Shown here piece after piece: positions 52,656-62,203 of a DNA stretch of 64,000 nt. A model generated the notes under the pieces. That model did no database searches and was not told where the DNA came from. It saw nothing but the letters and a program-made list of their open reading frames with translations. The position numbers were made by a program, and so were the translations under genes. Where the stretch lies: the NCBI GenBank assembly GCA_009784725.1, contig WQXS01000001.1, positions 1 to 64,000 of the forward strand, given 5' to 3'. Within the stretch, counting starts at the first letter, position 1; each line of letters begins with the position of its first letter. This stretch comes from Oscillospiraceae bacterium. Lineage in GTDB: Bacteria; Bacillota; Clostridia; Oscillospirales; Oscillospiraceae.

Positions 52656-55600
52656 ATGACATTTGATTACAATAAACTTAAGGACCCCGCATATTTTCGG
52701 GAAAACCGTCTTGATGCACATTCAAGTCACAAGTTTTACCGCACAGAAAACGAAGCAAAAACCGGTTGCAGCAGCTTCAAGCAATGCTTAAACGGTATTT
52801 GGAAATTTAGTTATGCTCCGAATATTGCACTTGCTCCGAAGGATTTTTTCAAACCGGACTTTGATTGTAAATGCTGGGACGACATAAAAGTACCGGGGCA
52901 CATTCAAATGCAGGGGTATGACAAACCGCAGTATGTCAACGTGCAATGGCCCTGGGACGGTCTGAATAATATTGAACCGGGCGAAATCCCCGAAGATTTT
53001 AATCCTGTTGCAAGCTATGCTCTGCATTTTACCGTACCGCAGCATATGCAAAAAGAGACCATTTTTATATCATTTCAAGGTGTTGAAAGCAGTTTTGCAC
53101 TGTGGCTGAACGGAAAGTACATCGGCTACGGGATGGACGGCTTTACACCGTCGGAATTTGAACTTACAAAACATATTAAAGACGGCGAAAACAAGCTTGC
53201 GGTACAGGTCTTTAAGTTTTCGGCGGGCAGCTGGATTGAAGACCAGGACTTTTTCCGCTTCTCGGGCATTTTCCGCGATGTATACCTGTATTCAACACCG
53301 AAGGTACATGTCCGTGACCTCAAGGTTGAACCAATTCTTGACAATGCATTAGAAAATGCCGACTTAAATATATCTATGCTTTTAACGGGCGGAGTAAAAG
53401 GTTCTGTAGAAGCTGCGCTCAGCTGTAAGGGTAACAGTTATTGCGGAGAAGGCACCGGTGCTGTTTGTCAGCATGAGGGGTTTGGTGCGGAAGCAAGTGC
53501 TGTTAAGGTTGACCTTCAGGAAAAAACGGAGTTGACCATATCGGTCAAAAAACCCTGTCTTTGGAGTGCGGAATACCCGAACCTATACAGCCTTGAGCTT
53601 CGGATATTTGACGAAAATAAAAAGTTAACCGAAATAATTACACAGGATGTTGGCTTCCGCAGATTCGAGCTGATTGACAGCGTCATGTTTATTAACGGCA
53701 AACGCATTGAGTTCTACGGCACAAACAGGCATGAATTCTCCTGTGAAACCGGCAGGGCAATTACAAGAGAGCAGATGGAGTCTGATATTATCACCATGAA
53801 ACGCTTTAATATCAACGCTCTGCGCACATCACACTACCCGAATCATCCGTACACATACGAACTTTGTGACCGCTACGGTTTATACGTTATTGATGAGGTG
53901 AATCTCGAATCCCACGGCAGATGGCACACCATCACTGCCGAAAACAAAGGCACCGATGCAGCACTCCCCGGTGATAATCCGAAATGGCTGGATATCGTCA
54001 TTGACCGTGTCGATAATCTTTATGAGCGTGACAAAAATCACCCGAGTATTATCATCTGGTCGCTCGGAAATGAATCATGGGGCGGAATCAATATGCTCAA
54101 AATGGCGGAGCGGTTCCGCAGCCTTGACAAAACCCGTCTTGTGCATTACGAAGGAATACACTACGACCCCCGTTACCCCGATACATCGGATATGAACAGC
54201 CAGATGTATACAACCCCGATTAATCTGGAAAAATTCCTGAAGGAAAACCCGGGTAAACCCATGATTTTATGCGAGTATCTCCATACGATGGGCAACTCCG
54301 GCGGGACATTATTTAAGTACATTGATTTAATGTCGAAATACCCGCACTATCAAGGCGGCTTTATCTGGGACTTCATAGACCAGTCACTTTTGAAAAAAGA
54401 CCGTTACGGCAAGTATTTTCAAGCGTACGGCGGCGATTTTGATGACCGCCCGAATGATTACAATTTCTGCGGAAACGGCATTCTCTACGGCGACAGAGGA
54501 CTCTCACCGAAGCTGCAAACCGTTAAGTATAATTATCAACGAATAGTTGCAGATGTTCAAAAGGATAAGGTTGTTATTACTAATAAAAATCTCTTTACCG
54601 CCACTTCCGATTATGATTGTATTGTAATTCTTGAACGTAACGGTGTCGAAGTAAAAAGAGCATCGCTTGTTGATATTGACCTTACGCCTGTAGAGCCGCT
54701 TTCAAGCGCCGAATACCCGATACCCTTTGAAATACCGCAAGACTTGGGTGAGTATGCGATAACCGTTTCGTTCCGTTTAAAAAATGATACAGCCTGGGAA
54801 AAAAGCGGTCATGAAGTTGCTTTTGGTCAGTATGTTACAAAAGTTAAAGAAAAAACCGAAAAAGGGCAATCCGGAGCAATGCCGTGCAGCGCACCCGTAA
54901 CACCGCTCAAAATAATTCAAGGCACACAAAGCGTTGGTGTTCGGGGAGAAAATTTCACCGCATTATTTTCAAAAGTAAGAGGCGGAATGAACTCGTATAA
55001 ATACGGCGGACGTGAAATGATTAAACAAATCCCGAAACCTAACTTCTGGCGCGCTCCCGTTGATAACGACATCGGTAACTTTATGCCTGTGCGCTACTCA
55101 CAATGGAAGCTCGCAAGCCTTTATTCAAGTTGTCTGCCCCCGTCGGTATTCGAAACAGGTCTTGGCGGACTTGAAGACCCTGAGGTTGAAAGCAAATCCG
55201 GCAAAGCAATAATCACATACAAATACTACCTCCCGACAAACCCCGCAAGCGAATGCGAAGTCAAATACACAATTACAAACGACGGAACTGTCACCGTGGA
55301 TATGACCTGTCATCCGAAAAAATTGCCGCCGATGCCGGAATTCGGAATGCTTATTAAGCTCGATGCAGACTATGAAAATATCGAATGGTACGGAATGGGT
55401 CCCGAAGAAAATTACATTGACCGTGCCACCGGAGCAAGACTCGGCATCTTCCGGAACAAAGTAAAAGACAACATGTCAAAATATCTTATGCCTCAGGAAT
55501 GCGGAAACAAAACCGGTGTAAGATATGCAAAAATAACGGACGAATCAGGCAGAGGCATTATCTTCACAGGTGATGAAATGGAGTTTTCAGCACTGCCGTA

Positions 55601-55790
55601 TACACCTCATGAGCTGGAAAACGCAATGCATCATTACGAGCTGCCCGAGATACATTACACCGTTATCAAAGTAAACCTCCGCCAGATGGGAATAGCCGGC
55701 GACAACAGCTGGGGCGCACTCACACACGACGAATATCTTCTCCCGGTAAATGAAAAGATGAAATTCTCATTTAGCTTTAAAGGGATATAG
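52656..55790 (+). CDS. GH2 beta-galactosidase (LacZ type)
   Basis: The 1044-residue cytoplasmic enzyme has the full LacZ layout: sugar-binding jelly roll (WEDQDFFRFSG-like IEDQDFFRFSGIFRDVYLY), Ig-like domain, TIM barrel with acid/base Glu in WSLGNESWGG (about 473) and nucleophile Glu in ILCEYLHTMGN (about 540), then the Bgal small chain (APVDNDIGNFMP). There is no signal peptide, so it acts on imported oligosaccharides. Position after the transporter suggests beta-galactosides, possibly galactan or galactomannan fragments released with the GH5 enzyme; this is inference. Confidence 0.93.
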   Translation: MTFDYNKLKDPAYFRENRLDAHSSHKFYRTENEAKTGCSSFKQCLNGIWKFSYAPNIALAPKDFFKPDFDCKCWDDIKVPGHIQMQGYDKPQYVNVQWPWDGLNNIEPGEIPEDFNPVASYALHFTVPQHMQKETIFISFQGVESSFALWLNGKYIGYGMDGFTPSEFELTKHIKDGENKLAVQVFKFSAGSWIEDQDFFRFSGIFRDVYLYSTPKVHVRDLKVEPILDNALENADLNISMLLTGGVKGSVEAALSCKGNSYCGEGTGAVCQHEGFGAEASAVKVDLQEKTELTISVKKPCLWSAEYPNLYSLELRIFDENKKLTEIITQDVGFRRFELIDSVMFINGKRIEFYGTNRHEFSCETGRAITREQMESDIITMKRFNINALRTSHYPNHPYTYELCDRYGLYVIDEVNLESHGRWHTITAENKGTDAALPGDNPKWLDIVIDRVDNLYERDKNHPSIIIWSLGNESWGGINMLKMAERFRSLDKTRLVHYEGIHYDPRYPDTSDMNSQMYTTPINLEKFLKENPGKPMILCEYLHTMGNSGGTLFKYIDLMSKYPHYQGGFIWDFIDQSLLKKDRYGKYFQAYGGDFDDRPNDYNFCGNGILYGDRGLSPKLQTVKYNYQRIVADVQKDKVVITNKNLFTATSDYDCIVILERNGVEVKRASLVDIDLTPVEPLSSAEYPIPFEIPQDLGEYAITVSFRLKNDTAWEKSGHEVAFGQYVTKVKEKTEKGQSGAMPCSAPVTPLKIIQGTQSVGVRGENFTALFSKVRGGMNSYKYGGREMIKQIPKPNFWRAPVDNDIGNFMPVRYSQWKLASLYSSCLPPSVFETGLGGLEDPEVESKSGKAIITYKYYLPTNPASECEVKYTITNDGTVTVDMTCHPKKLPPMPEFGMLIKLDADYENIEWYGMGPEENYIDRATGARLGIFRNKVKDNMSKYLMPQECGNKTGVRYAKITDESGRGIIFTGDEMEFSALPYTPHELENAMHHYELPEIHYTVIKVNLRQMGIAGDNSWGALTHDEYLLPVNEKMKFSFSFKGI

Positions 55791-55814
55791 ATAATTGAAA
55801 GGACAGCAGCAATA

Positions 55815-56258
55815 ATGGACGAAAATGAAAAAAACAGCCTTGAAAAGATTTTACTTGCAGGAGTCGGAGCAATCGCCAAAACAGCAGAAGCCGCAGGCGA
55901 AATATTTGAGGACCTCGTAAAAAAAGGGACACTCACGGTTGAACAGGGAAAACTTCTCAACGAGGAGTTGAAATACAAAGCAAAAGAAAAAGTAACCGAA
56001 GCAAAGCAAAAGGTGCAAAGCACTGCTGTCTCGGGAATTGTTAACAATGTACACAAGCTTACACCCGAAGAACGTGCAGAAATCCGTGCAAGGATGGATG
56101 AGCTTGACAGCGAAGACGAAAATAATAAAAACGACAGCGACAGCAGCAACAGCAGCAACACCAACAGCAGTAGCAAAACCGGCAGCAACAGTAATAAAAG
56201 CGATAGCTCCGGTAAAATAGACAATATGAACAGCGAACTGACTATTAATAAAGAATAA
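55815..56258 (+). CDS. Phasin-like coiled-coil protein
   Basis: The 147-residue protein has an N-terminal helical part (LLAGVGAIAKTAEAAGEIFEDLVKKG; KLLNEELKYKAKEKV) like small phasin-family proteins common in Clostridia next to UbiB genes, and a Ser/Asn/Asp-rich disordered tail (about 105-135). It ends 21 nt before the UbiB gene and is probably its partner. The function is not established. Confidence 0.7.
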   Translation: MDENEKNSLEKILLAGVGAIAKTAEAAGEIFEDLVKKGTLTVEQGKLLNEELKYKAKEKVTEAKQKVQSTAVSGIVNNVHKLTPEERAEIRARMDELDSEDENNKNDSDSSNSSNTNSSSKTGSNSNKSDSSGKIDNMNSELTINKE

Positions 56259-56279
56259 AGCAGGAAAGGCAGATAATAA

Positions 56280-57857
56280 ATGAGTAAGGGTGAAAACACA
56301 AAAAGGCTCAAGGAAATAATCAAGATACTCACAAAACACAACATCGTCACGGGAATGACGCCGGAAACCCTGCGCTCAATACTTGAAGAGCTCGGAACAA
56401 CATTTATAAAAGCCGGGCAAATCCTTTCGATGCAGCCGAACATTCTGCCGCCCGAGTACTGCAAGGAACTCGAAAAACTTCGCTCAGACGTAACACCGAT
56501 GAGCTTTGATACCGTCAAAACAGTTCTTGAAGAGGAATACAGAAAACCGCTGAAGGATGTTTTTGCGAAATTCGAAGAGAAACCGCTTGGTTCGGCTTCA
56601 ATCGGACAGGTTCATGCAGCAACACTTCTTGACGGCACAAAAGTAGTCGTAAAGGTCCAAAGACCCGGCATCTACGATACGATGTACCATGATATCGAGC
56701 TGATTAAAAAAGCAATCGGTGTGGTAAATTTTGTGACAAAAATCGGCGATGAATTGGACCTTCATATGATTGTTGACGAAGTATGGGAAGTTACAAAGCA
56801 GGAAATGGATTTTTCCCTTGAAGCAGACCATGCCCGTGAATTTCTTGAAAATAACAAAGATGTTACATATGTCACATGCCCGAAGCCTTTTTATGATATT
56901 TCCACAACAAAAGCACTTGTTGAGGAGCATGTTGACGGATTCTTTGTCGATCAGCTTGACGAGCTTAAAAGCCACGGATATGACCTTGATGAAATAGCCG
57001 AGAAACTTGCTTTGAACTTTGTAAAGCAAATAATCGAAGACGGGTTTTTCCATGCAGACCCTCACTGCGGGAACATCAAAGTGCAGGGCGGCAAAATAGT
57101 CTGGATTGACCTCGGGATGATGGGACGGCTTAGCCCGCGCGATAAGAATATGTTTACGGACGCAATCATGGCAATGGCAACCCGTGACACAATGAAGCTG
57201 ACCGATTTTGTCATGAAAATGGGTATACACAGCGGGAAAATTGACTATCTTGCACTTGAAGACGATATTGAGACAGTTATGAACAGATACGCAACAGCCG
57301 ATTTCGGAACAATGGACATTGTCGCACTGACGGAAGAACTGTTTGCAATCATGAGAAAATATAAAATCGGTGTACCGAAAGGTGTATCAATGCTTCCGAG
57401 AGCAATGTCGACAATTCACGGCACGCTTCAGACGATAAACCCCGGAATGAATGCGTTTGAAGTTATTTCCGAGTATATTTCAGGATATTCGAAAAAACAT
57501 TTCGACTTAAAAGCAGAGCTGACCTCTATCGGGAAAAGAGTCGTTTCATCCCTGCAGAAATCGCTCGATATCCCGGCTCAGGTCTCCGATGCACTCAGGA
57601 TTCTTTCAAAAGGTTTTTCAAAGCTGAACATGGACCTGAATATGTCGGACGACATGTCGGACAAAATCAACAAGCTTGTAAACAAGCTTATAGTAACAAT
57701 AATAGCAGCAGCCTTGCTCATAGGCTCAAGCATAATAAGCATAACCGACATGCAGCCGAAGCTCCTCGGCATCCCCGCCATCGGCGCCCTCGGCTTCATC
57801 GCCGCCATCATCCTCGTCATCTGGCTATTAGTTTCAATCGTGAAAAAGCAGAAATAA
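56280..57857 (+). CDS. ABC1/UbiB/AarF atypical kinase
   Basis: The 525-residue protein has the ADCK/UbiB signatures: KAGQILSMQPNILP (the family KxGQ motif), the Ala-rich nucleotide loop PLGSASIGQVHAA, catalytic HADPHCGNI and the metal-binding LGMMG in place of DFG (WIDLGMMGRL). Two C-terminal membrane helices follow (about 470-490 and 497-519). In other bacteria the family supports quinone or isoprenoid lipid handling; its role in fermenting Clostridia is unclear. Confidence 0.92.
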   Translation: MSKGENTKRLKEIIKILTKHNIVTGMTPETLRSILEELGTTFIKAGQILSMQPNILPPEYCKELEKLRSDVTPMSFDTVKTVLEEEYRKPLKDVFAKFEEKPLGSASIGQVHAATLLDGTKVVVKVQRPGIYDTMYHDIELIKKAIGVVNFVTKIGDELDLHMIVDEVWEVTKQEMDFSLEADHAREFLENNKDVTYVTCPKPFYDISTTKALVEEHVDGFFVDQLDELKSHGYDLDEIAEKLALNFVKQIIEDGFFHADPHCGNIKVQGGKIVWIDLGMMGRLSPRDKNMFTDAIMAMATRDTMKLTDFVMKMGIHSGKIDYLALEDDIETVMNRYATADFGTMDIVALTEELFAIMRKYKIGVPKGVSMLPRAMSTIHGTLQTINPGMNAFEVISEYISGYSKKHFDLKAELTSIGKRVVSSLQKSLDIPAQVSDALRILSKGFSKLNMDLNMSDDMSDKINKLVNKLIVTIIAAALLIGSSIISITDMQPKLLGIPAIGALGFIAAIILVIWLLVSIVKKQK

Positions 57858-57871
57858 TTCTCAAAATATAT

Positions 57872-57900
57872 TGACTTTTTCCACTGTACTTGCTATTATA
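57872..57900 (+). promoter_or_regulatory. Antitoxin RNA promoter, locus 1
   Basis: TTGACT (57872-57877), 17-nt spacer, TATTAT (57895-57900) with an extended TGC just before it. The same element is found at 58473-58501. Confidence 0.75.
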
Positions 57901-57906
57901 ATGGCA

Positions 57907-58010
57907 ACCGGCGGTCACTTAGTTGTGTAAGTGGCTGCTCCGTAAGATTTAAAATCTTGAGAGAGAGCCGCTATACCAAGCTAGTGTGGTGGTTTTTCTC
58001 TTTTCCGTTG
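57907..58010 (+). ncRNA. Putative antisense antitoxin RNA, locus 1
   Basis: Predicted from the promoter at 57872-57900 to a T-rich end near 58010. It has a 5' hairpin with a 7-bp stem (GTCACTT 57915-57921 with AAGTGGC 57930-57936). In the second locus the same stem is GTCGCCG/CGGCGGC, three pairs changed on both sides. The RNA is antisense to the 3' part of the toxin mRNA on the minus strand. Its 3' end near an imperfect hairpin (AGAGAG...TTTTCTCT) is approximate. Confidence 0.65.
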
Positions 58011-58077
58011 TAAAAGATATATAACTATAACTGCAATGAGTTGTGCGAGTTGTATAAGCATTGTAATCAATTCCATA
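57982..58077 (-). CDS. Small hydrophobic toxin-like peptide, locus 1
   Basis: A 31-residue peptide: a short N terminus (MELITMLIQLAQ), one membrane helix (LIAVIVIYLL) and a basic tail (QRKREKPPH). GGAGG lies 6 nt before the ATG at 58077; an ATG at 58083 is too close to it. The form is that of type I toxins such as Fst, TxpA or BsrG, which insert into the membrane. A promoter (58128-58156) and an antisense RNA accompany it, and a paralogous locus lies 600 bp away. I do not recognise a named family. Confidence 0.7.
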
Positions 58078-58126
58078 TGCATCCTCCAACCGGGGGAGCA
58101 GCACAACCACCGCATTGCCTATAATT

Positions 58127-58257
58127 ATCATAGCACTTTATCAAACCCTTGTCATTACACGTATTTTTCACCATTAGCGGGTATAAATGATGAAAATTAT
58201 GTGTAACTTTTGCGTTATTTTGTATTTACGCTTTTAAATTTTACAAGTTTTCACAGT
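58127..58257. repeat. 131-bp block upstream of toxin 1 (copy 1)
   Basis: It matches 58716-58846 at 129 of 131 positions, far better than the rest of the two loci. It includes the toxin promoter (minus strand ATGACA 58151-58156, 17 nt, TATGAT 58128-58133 with extended TGC) and about 100 bp farther upstream with no gene. Confidence 0.9.
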
Positions 58258-58470
58258 TTCGTTCACCACAAAGTAATCCAGTATTTTCTTTCCCACCCCT
58301 GTGCGGTGCGCACACCCACCCTTAGGTCAGCTTAGCTGACACTGCTTACATCAACTAAACAATAGTATCATCCCTGTATTAGACGTAAATTCCCACACTA
58401 AACTCCACTTCCGAGTCCACAATGGAACTTACAATAGGAATTAACTAGATGATAACAAATTGAATTTTCT
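58258..58470. other. Spacer between the two toxin loci
   Basis: No gene is seen. It contains a small hairpin (GTCAGCT T AGCTGAC, near 58327-58341) and a CACCC-rich stretch with GCGGTGCGCAC. Confidence 0.4.
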
Positions 58471-58472
58471 AT

Positions 58473-58501
58473 TGACTTTTTTTACTGCACTTGCTATTAT
58501 A
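58473..58501 (+). promoter_or_regulatory. Antitoxin RNA promoter, locus 2
   Basis: TTGACT (58473-58478), 17-nt spacer, TATTAT (58496-58501), extended TGC. Confidence 0.75.
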
Positions 58502-58507
58502 ATGGCA

Positions 58508-58606
58508 ATCGGGTGGTCGCCGGTGTCTGCGGCGGCTGCTCCCACAGTTGATTTAGAATCAATGAGAAGAGCCGTTCACATGGGCGGCTATTTCTCTTGC
58601 TTTCGC
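58508..58606 (+). ncRNA. Putative antisense antitoxin RNA, locus 2
   Basis: It begins after the promoter and holds the 5' hairpin GTCGCCG (58517-58523) with CGGCGGC (58531-58537). It ends near the hairpin AGCCG...CGGCT (58570-58590 area) followed by a T-rich ATTTCTCTT. The RNA overlaps the end of the toxin 2 coding region on the other strand. The 3' end is approximate. Confidence 0.65.
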
Positions 58607-58675
58607 AAGATTAGGATAGCAACAATCAAAGCAACGAATTGTATAACAAGGGAAATGATTGTTAATATTACCATA
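58589..58675 (-). CDS. Small hydrophobic toxin-like peptide, locus 2
   Basis: A 28-residue peptide, almost entirely one membrane helix (VILTIISLVIQFVALIV then AILIL) ending in RKQEK. Its ribosome site GGAG sits in a perfect 8-bp stem (ACTGCTCC with GGAGCAGT, 58676-58683/58690-58697), so translation should be blocked until the stem opens, as in many type I toxin mRNAs. Charge pattern and length match toxin 1 although the residues differ. Confidence 0.72.
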
Positions 58676-58715
58676 CTGCTCCTTTCCGGGAGCAGTCCAC
58701 CCGATTGTAAATACT

Positions 58716-58846
58716 ATCATAGCACTTTATCAAACCCTTGTCATTACACGTATTTTTCACCATTAGCGGGTATAAATGATGAAAATTATGTGTAACTTTT
58801 GCGTTATTTTGTATTTATGCTTTTAGATTTTACAAGTTTTCACAGC
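58716..58846. repeat. 131-bp block upstream of toxin 2 (copy 2)
   Basis: Second copy of 58127-58257 (129/131). The toxin 2 promoter is TATGAT (58717-58722, minus) and ATGACA (58740-58745, minus), spacer 17 nt. Confidence 0.9.
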
Positions 58847-59010
58847 AAACCGGTGAAAAAAATAAATTAGATTATTTTTCACACAACATATTGTGTTAAT
58901 GCTAAAGTTTTTGCGGAATAATGACGATATATCGATTAAGGTGTGAAATAGACACTCCTTGCAGGGTGCTTTGTATTTGTTAACAAAAAATAACAAAACA
59001 ATTGCAAATA
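58847..59010 (+). other. Intergenic region before the dockerin operon
   Basis: No gene is visible; A/T-rich, with the next promoter at its right end. Confidence 0.4.
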
Positions 59011-59039
59011 TTGACAAAATCCACTGTTTGTAGTATAAT
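59011..59039 (+). promoter_or_regulatory. Promoter of the dockerin-cohesin-sortase operon
   Basis: TTGACA (59011-59016), 17-nt spacer, TATAAT (59034-59039): a perfect consensus. The roughly 118-nt leader includes an ACCGG...CCGGT hairpin near 59082-59099. Confidence 0.85.
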
Positions 59040-59163
59040 ACAGCCTAGAAAAGTGTCCCCTTACAAGGATGTATAGTCAAATGTACCGGCATTAAACCCG
59101 GTGTTGACAAAAAGCTTTAACAAACAAGGTTGTATGTACAGCGAAAGGATTACGGGGAAAGCT

Positions 59164-62100
59164 ATGAAAATTTTAAAAATTGCCATGCTATCATTATTAG
59201 GAGCAATCTGCGCAGTAGCTGCGACGGTTGCTGTTATGCATTTTACCGGCTTTGAACTGAACAGAAGCAACAACGCCGGTCTAATAAGCGATGCACAGAT
59301 AGCGGATGCGGAAGAAGAAAACAATGCGTTCTATATGCCGTTTGCAGGAATATCCGAAGATACCGAAGATTACCGCATGTGGCAACGTGTCATGGAAAAA
59401 CAAGCTGAAACAGGTTACTGGAAGTTCTTCCCGCTTATCCCGTACGACAGTGTAATGCCCGGAGAAAAAGTTGTTCTGAGCGTTTCAACCGAGAATTTCA
59501 TGGGTTGGGATTTAGATCCGAATTTTGCCTATGTAGAACTTTTTGATGAAACCTTAGACGAAGAGAACGCACAAATTTCATTTATAATGCCCGAAGAAGT
59601 AACATTTGTTGCGGCATTATACACAGAAATGCCATATATAAATTATGAAAATCAAAGAGCCGAAAGAATGGCAAATAGAGATACCCATGAATACGGCTCA
59701 CTTATCGCACCGGCATCAGCGGAGATTCCGGTTGAAACAGGAGCTCTTATAAATCTGCCGATTACTGCTGTAGGTGATGTATTTAACATCGTATTCAGAG
59801 ACCCTGCAAATATTGTCTATCCTCCCGGAGCAGTGAGAGTCAGGTGGGATATGAATGAGACACCGCCAAACGAAATACCATGGTGGTTAAGATTTACCCC
59901 AAATCCAACAGGTGGCGGTAGTTTATTTAGTCCTAATGTCGCACCGGAAGTGAACCCGGACGAACCAACCGTTATTCAAAAACGTGAGGGCATATATATC
60001 TTTTATGCAGATCTGACTTATTTAGATGCCTCCGGTAATCCAATAGGGGGATCAGGTGATGCAGGAACTGTAACATTTCGTCTGGATGTAAGACCACCTT
60101 CACCGGACCCAACAATTGCCACAGATACAGTACCCGATGGTATGGCCGGTGTCCGGTATAATGTTCCTATTGATACATTGTCATTTAATCATGAATTCAC
60201 ATGGGCGTGGGCGCTCGATGGTATTGATACTGTCCCTCCCGGTCTGATAGTCCGGGCACATCCGGATGATAACACAAAAGGCAACATTTTCTCTCCAAAT
60301 CCGGAAAATTTAGCTGTAACATCAGGCTCTTACGAGTTTAAAATTAGAGCATCAACAGCAGACTCGGGGATTGCCGATGTAGTATCAGATACACTATATA
60401 TCAGAATTTGGCCTCAACCCGACTTTACTTTACAAAAATGGTCAAATGAAGGTATTGTTCTTTATCCGTTTAACCCCGAAGTTGGAACAGATACAGCTAT
60501 ATATGACGAATTTACAGAAGTGTTAGGTACAAGTCTAATAATTCCTACATCTCCCACCGAGTCTCCAACCTGGGGTTGGGTAACAATCAGCGGAAGTCTT
60601 CCGGCAGGGTTGGATTTTAAACCTGTCGAGGGTAATATATCAAAACTTGCTGTTACGGGAGTACCGGCAGCTGACACAGCAGGAAGAAACTTTAGTATTT
60701 CTATAATATTTAAATCAACAAACGAATTAGTACTTATTGGTGAAACAAAACCGATTACAATACCGATAAAAATATGGCCGCGCCCCGAGTATGCAGAAGT
60801 GGTGTTACCGGATGGAATGGTTGGACCTGACCCGGCTGCCGGACCTATGTTCTCATATGATGCGTCTCCCACAGTTGAGTGGTCTATCCAAAACGAAACG
60901 ATTGAAGAAGTGTACAGGGAGAGCTTCATCAAAATAGACGGGCTTCCCGATGGTACGAATAAAGTAAATTGGACAAAAACAGCTGCCTTACCTGTAGGTT
61001 TAAAATTTGACGACAGTGAGAGCAATGTGTTAGAGATACTTGGTGCCACAACAAAAGATACTGTTGCAGGAGATTATAAATTTAAAGTTCCGTTTGCTCT
61101 GGATCACGATAATCCGAATATAAAAGGTGTCGGAGCAATTGATAATACCGAATTTGAAATAAGAATATGGAACCGTGCATATCTGGTAGTATTAATTCAA
61201 CCTTCTGAACGCAATATGGCAGGACAAGTAAAACGTGACAGACGTGTTGATTCACTCGGAGGTTATCAAACCTATGCTCGTGCAATTATACCGGGCGAGT
61301 GGGGAAGTATCCTTGCAGGGCAATCAACCAATGACTTTGTCCGCTGGGAAATAACGAAGGTAACCAATGAAAAAGGTGCTGTTGCTACAAGTACTGCATT
61401 ACCTCATCCGCAAGGGCTTGCTATAGGTGCTAACTGGGGTCTTTCACCCCGCGGCTCTGATGCAACATCATGGGTGGAAATTCAGATGCCCGAGCCGGCA
61501 ACACGTACATCGCTTCCTATGAATGTAATAATTTCCGGTCATCATGTCGGCCCACCGCTTATAGTGACGAATGCACCTCCGAACTTACCTAATGGTACGG
61601 TTGATGTACCATATACCGGCTCATTTAGAATAGATAACTTAAGTGCAATTCCGTCCGCTGTTGGTACCGGTCCGGTTCCGCGAACGTGGGAACTTACGAA
61701 AATAAACGAATCAAATAAACTTCCGACAGTAATTGAAATTGACTCCGGTTCAGGTGTTTTCTTTAATGCAGAACCCAATCCGGACACGTTCACATTCGGG
61801 GTAACATTAACGCTTCCGGGAACAATGAGAGTAACTTACGGAAGAGCGAATCCAACAGCACTGGGTGTAGAACGCTTTGGAGTGGTTGTTCCGGGACTGC
61901 AGCAATCAATAACACCATTTTCCATTCTGATAGACGTATTTCGCCCAAATTATGGAGATGTTGACGGCAATGGCTCTTTGAACTTAGCAGACCTTGTGTT
62001 ACTGTCAAGGTTTAGAAACGGCACTGTCGAACAAAGACAAGCTGCAAGAGATGCAATGAATCTGAAAAACAGTATGAGAAACGGTAATATTATCACCGAG

Positions 62101-62196
62101 TATCCATTCGACCCTGATGACAGCGATTTATTCGCTCTTACTCAATGGTTTGCTCGTGAAGGTATGTATGATACTTTCGTTGATGAGAATAAATGA
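59164..62196 (+). CDS. Secreted multidomain protein with C-terminal dockerin
   Basis: The 1010-residue protein has an N-terminal signal/anchor helix (about 1-25), several beta-sandwich modules of the He_PIG/Ig-like kind (repeated LPAGLDF/TVPPGLIV turns) and a C-terminal dockerin-like domain (about 927-1010). The first calcium loop DVDGNGSLNLAD fits the dockerin EF-hand pattern; the second half (YPFDPDDSDLFALTQWF) is diverged. No catalytic domain is recognised. The next gene encodes a cohesin, 7 nt downstream, so the two products probably bind each other at the surface. Start chosen at 59164 with GGGGAAAG; earlier ATGs lack good sites. Confidence 0.82.
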   Translation: MKILKIAMLSLLGAICAVAATVAVMHFTGFELNRSNNAGLISDAQIADAEEENNAFYMPFAGISEDTEDYRMWQRVMEKQAETGYWKFFPLIPYDSVMPGEKVVLSVSTENFMGWDLDPNFAYVELFDETLDEENAQISFIMPEEVTFVAALYTEMPYINYENQRAERMANRDTHEYGSLIAPASAEIPVETGALINLPITAVGDVFNIVFRDPANIVYPPGAVRVRWDMNETPPNEIPWWLRFTPNPTGGGSLFSPNVAPEVNPDEPTVIQKREGIYIFYADLTYLDASGNPIGGSGDAGTVTFRLDVRPPSPDPTIATDTVPDGMAGVRYNVPIDTLSFNHEFTWAWALDGIDTVPPGLIVRAHPDDNTKGNIFSPNPENLAVTSGSYEFKIRASTADSGIADVVSDTLYIRIWPQPDFTLQKWSNEGIVLYPFNPEVGTDTAIYDEFTEVLGTSLIIPTSPTESPTWGWVTISGSLPAGLDFKPVEGNISKLAVTGVPAADTAGRNFSISIIFKSTNELVLIGETKPITIPIKIWPRPEYAEVVLPDGMVGPDPAAGPMFSYDASPTVEWSIQNETIEEVYRESFIKIDGLPDGTNKVNWTKTAALPVGLKFDDSESNVLEILGATTKDTVAGDYKFKVPFALDHDNPNIKGVGAIDNTEFEIRIWNRAYLVVLIQPSERNMAGQVKRDRRVDSLGGYQTYARAIIPGEWGSILAGQSTNDFVRWEITKVTNEKGAVATSTALPHPQGLAIGANWGLSPRGSDATSWVEIQMPEPATRTSLPMNVIISGHHVGPPLIVTNAPPNLPNGTVDVPYTGSFRIDNLSAIPSAVGTGPVPRTWELTKINESNKLPTVIEIDSGSGVFFNAEPNPDTFTFGVTLTLPGTMRVTYGRANPTALGVERFGVVVPGLQQSITPFSILIDVFRPNYGDVDGNGSLNLADLVLLSRFRNGTVEQRQAARDAMNLKNSMRNGNIITEYPFDPDDSDLFALTQWFAREGMYDTFVDENK

Positions 62197-62203
62197 GGTA
62201 ATT

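Noticed and set aside
57949..58131. 60-residue minus-strand open frame over toxin locus 1
   Set aside because: It has no ribosome site in the right place. The 31-codon frame at 57982-58077 has GGAGG at 6 nt and a parallel in locus 2.
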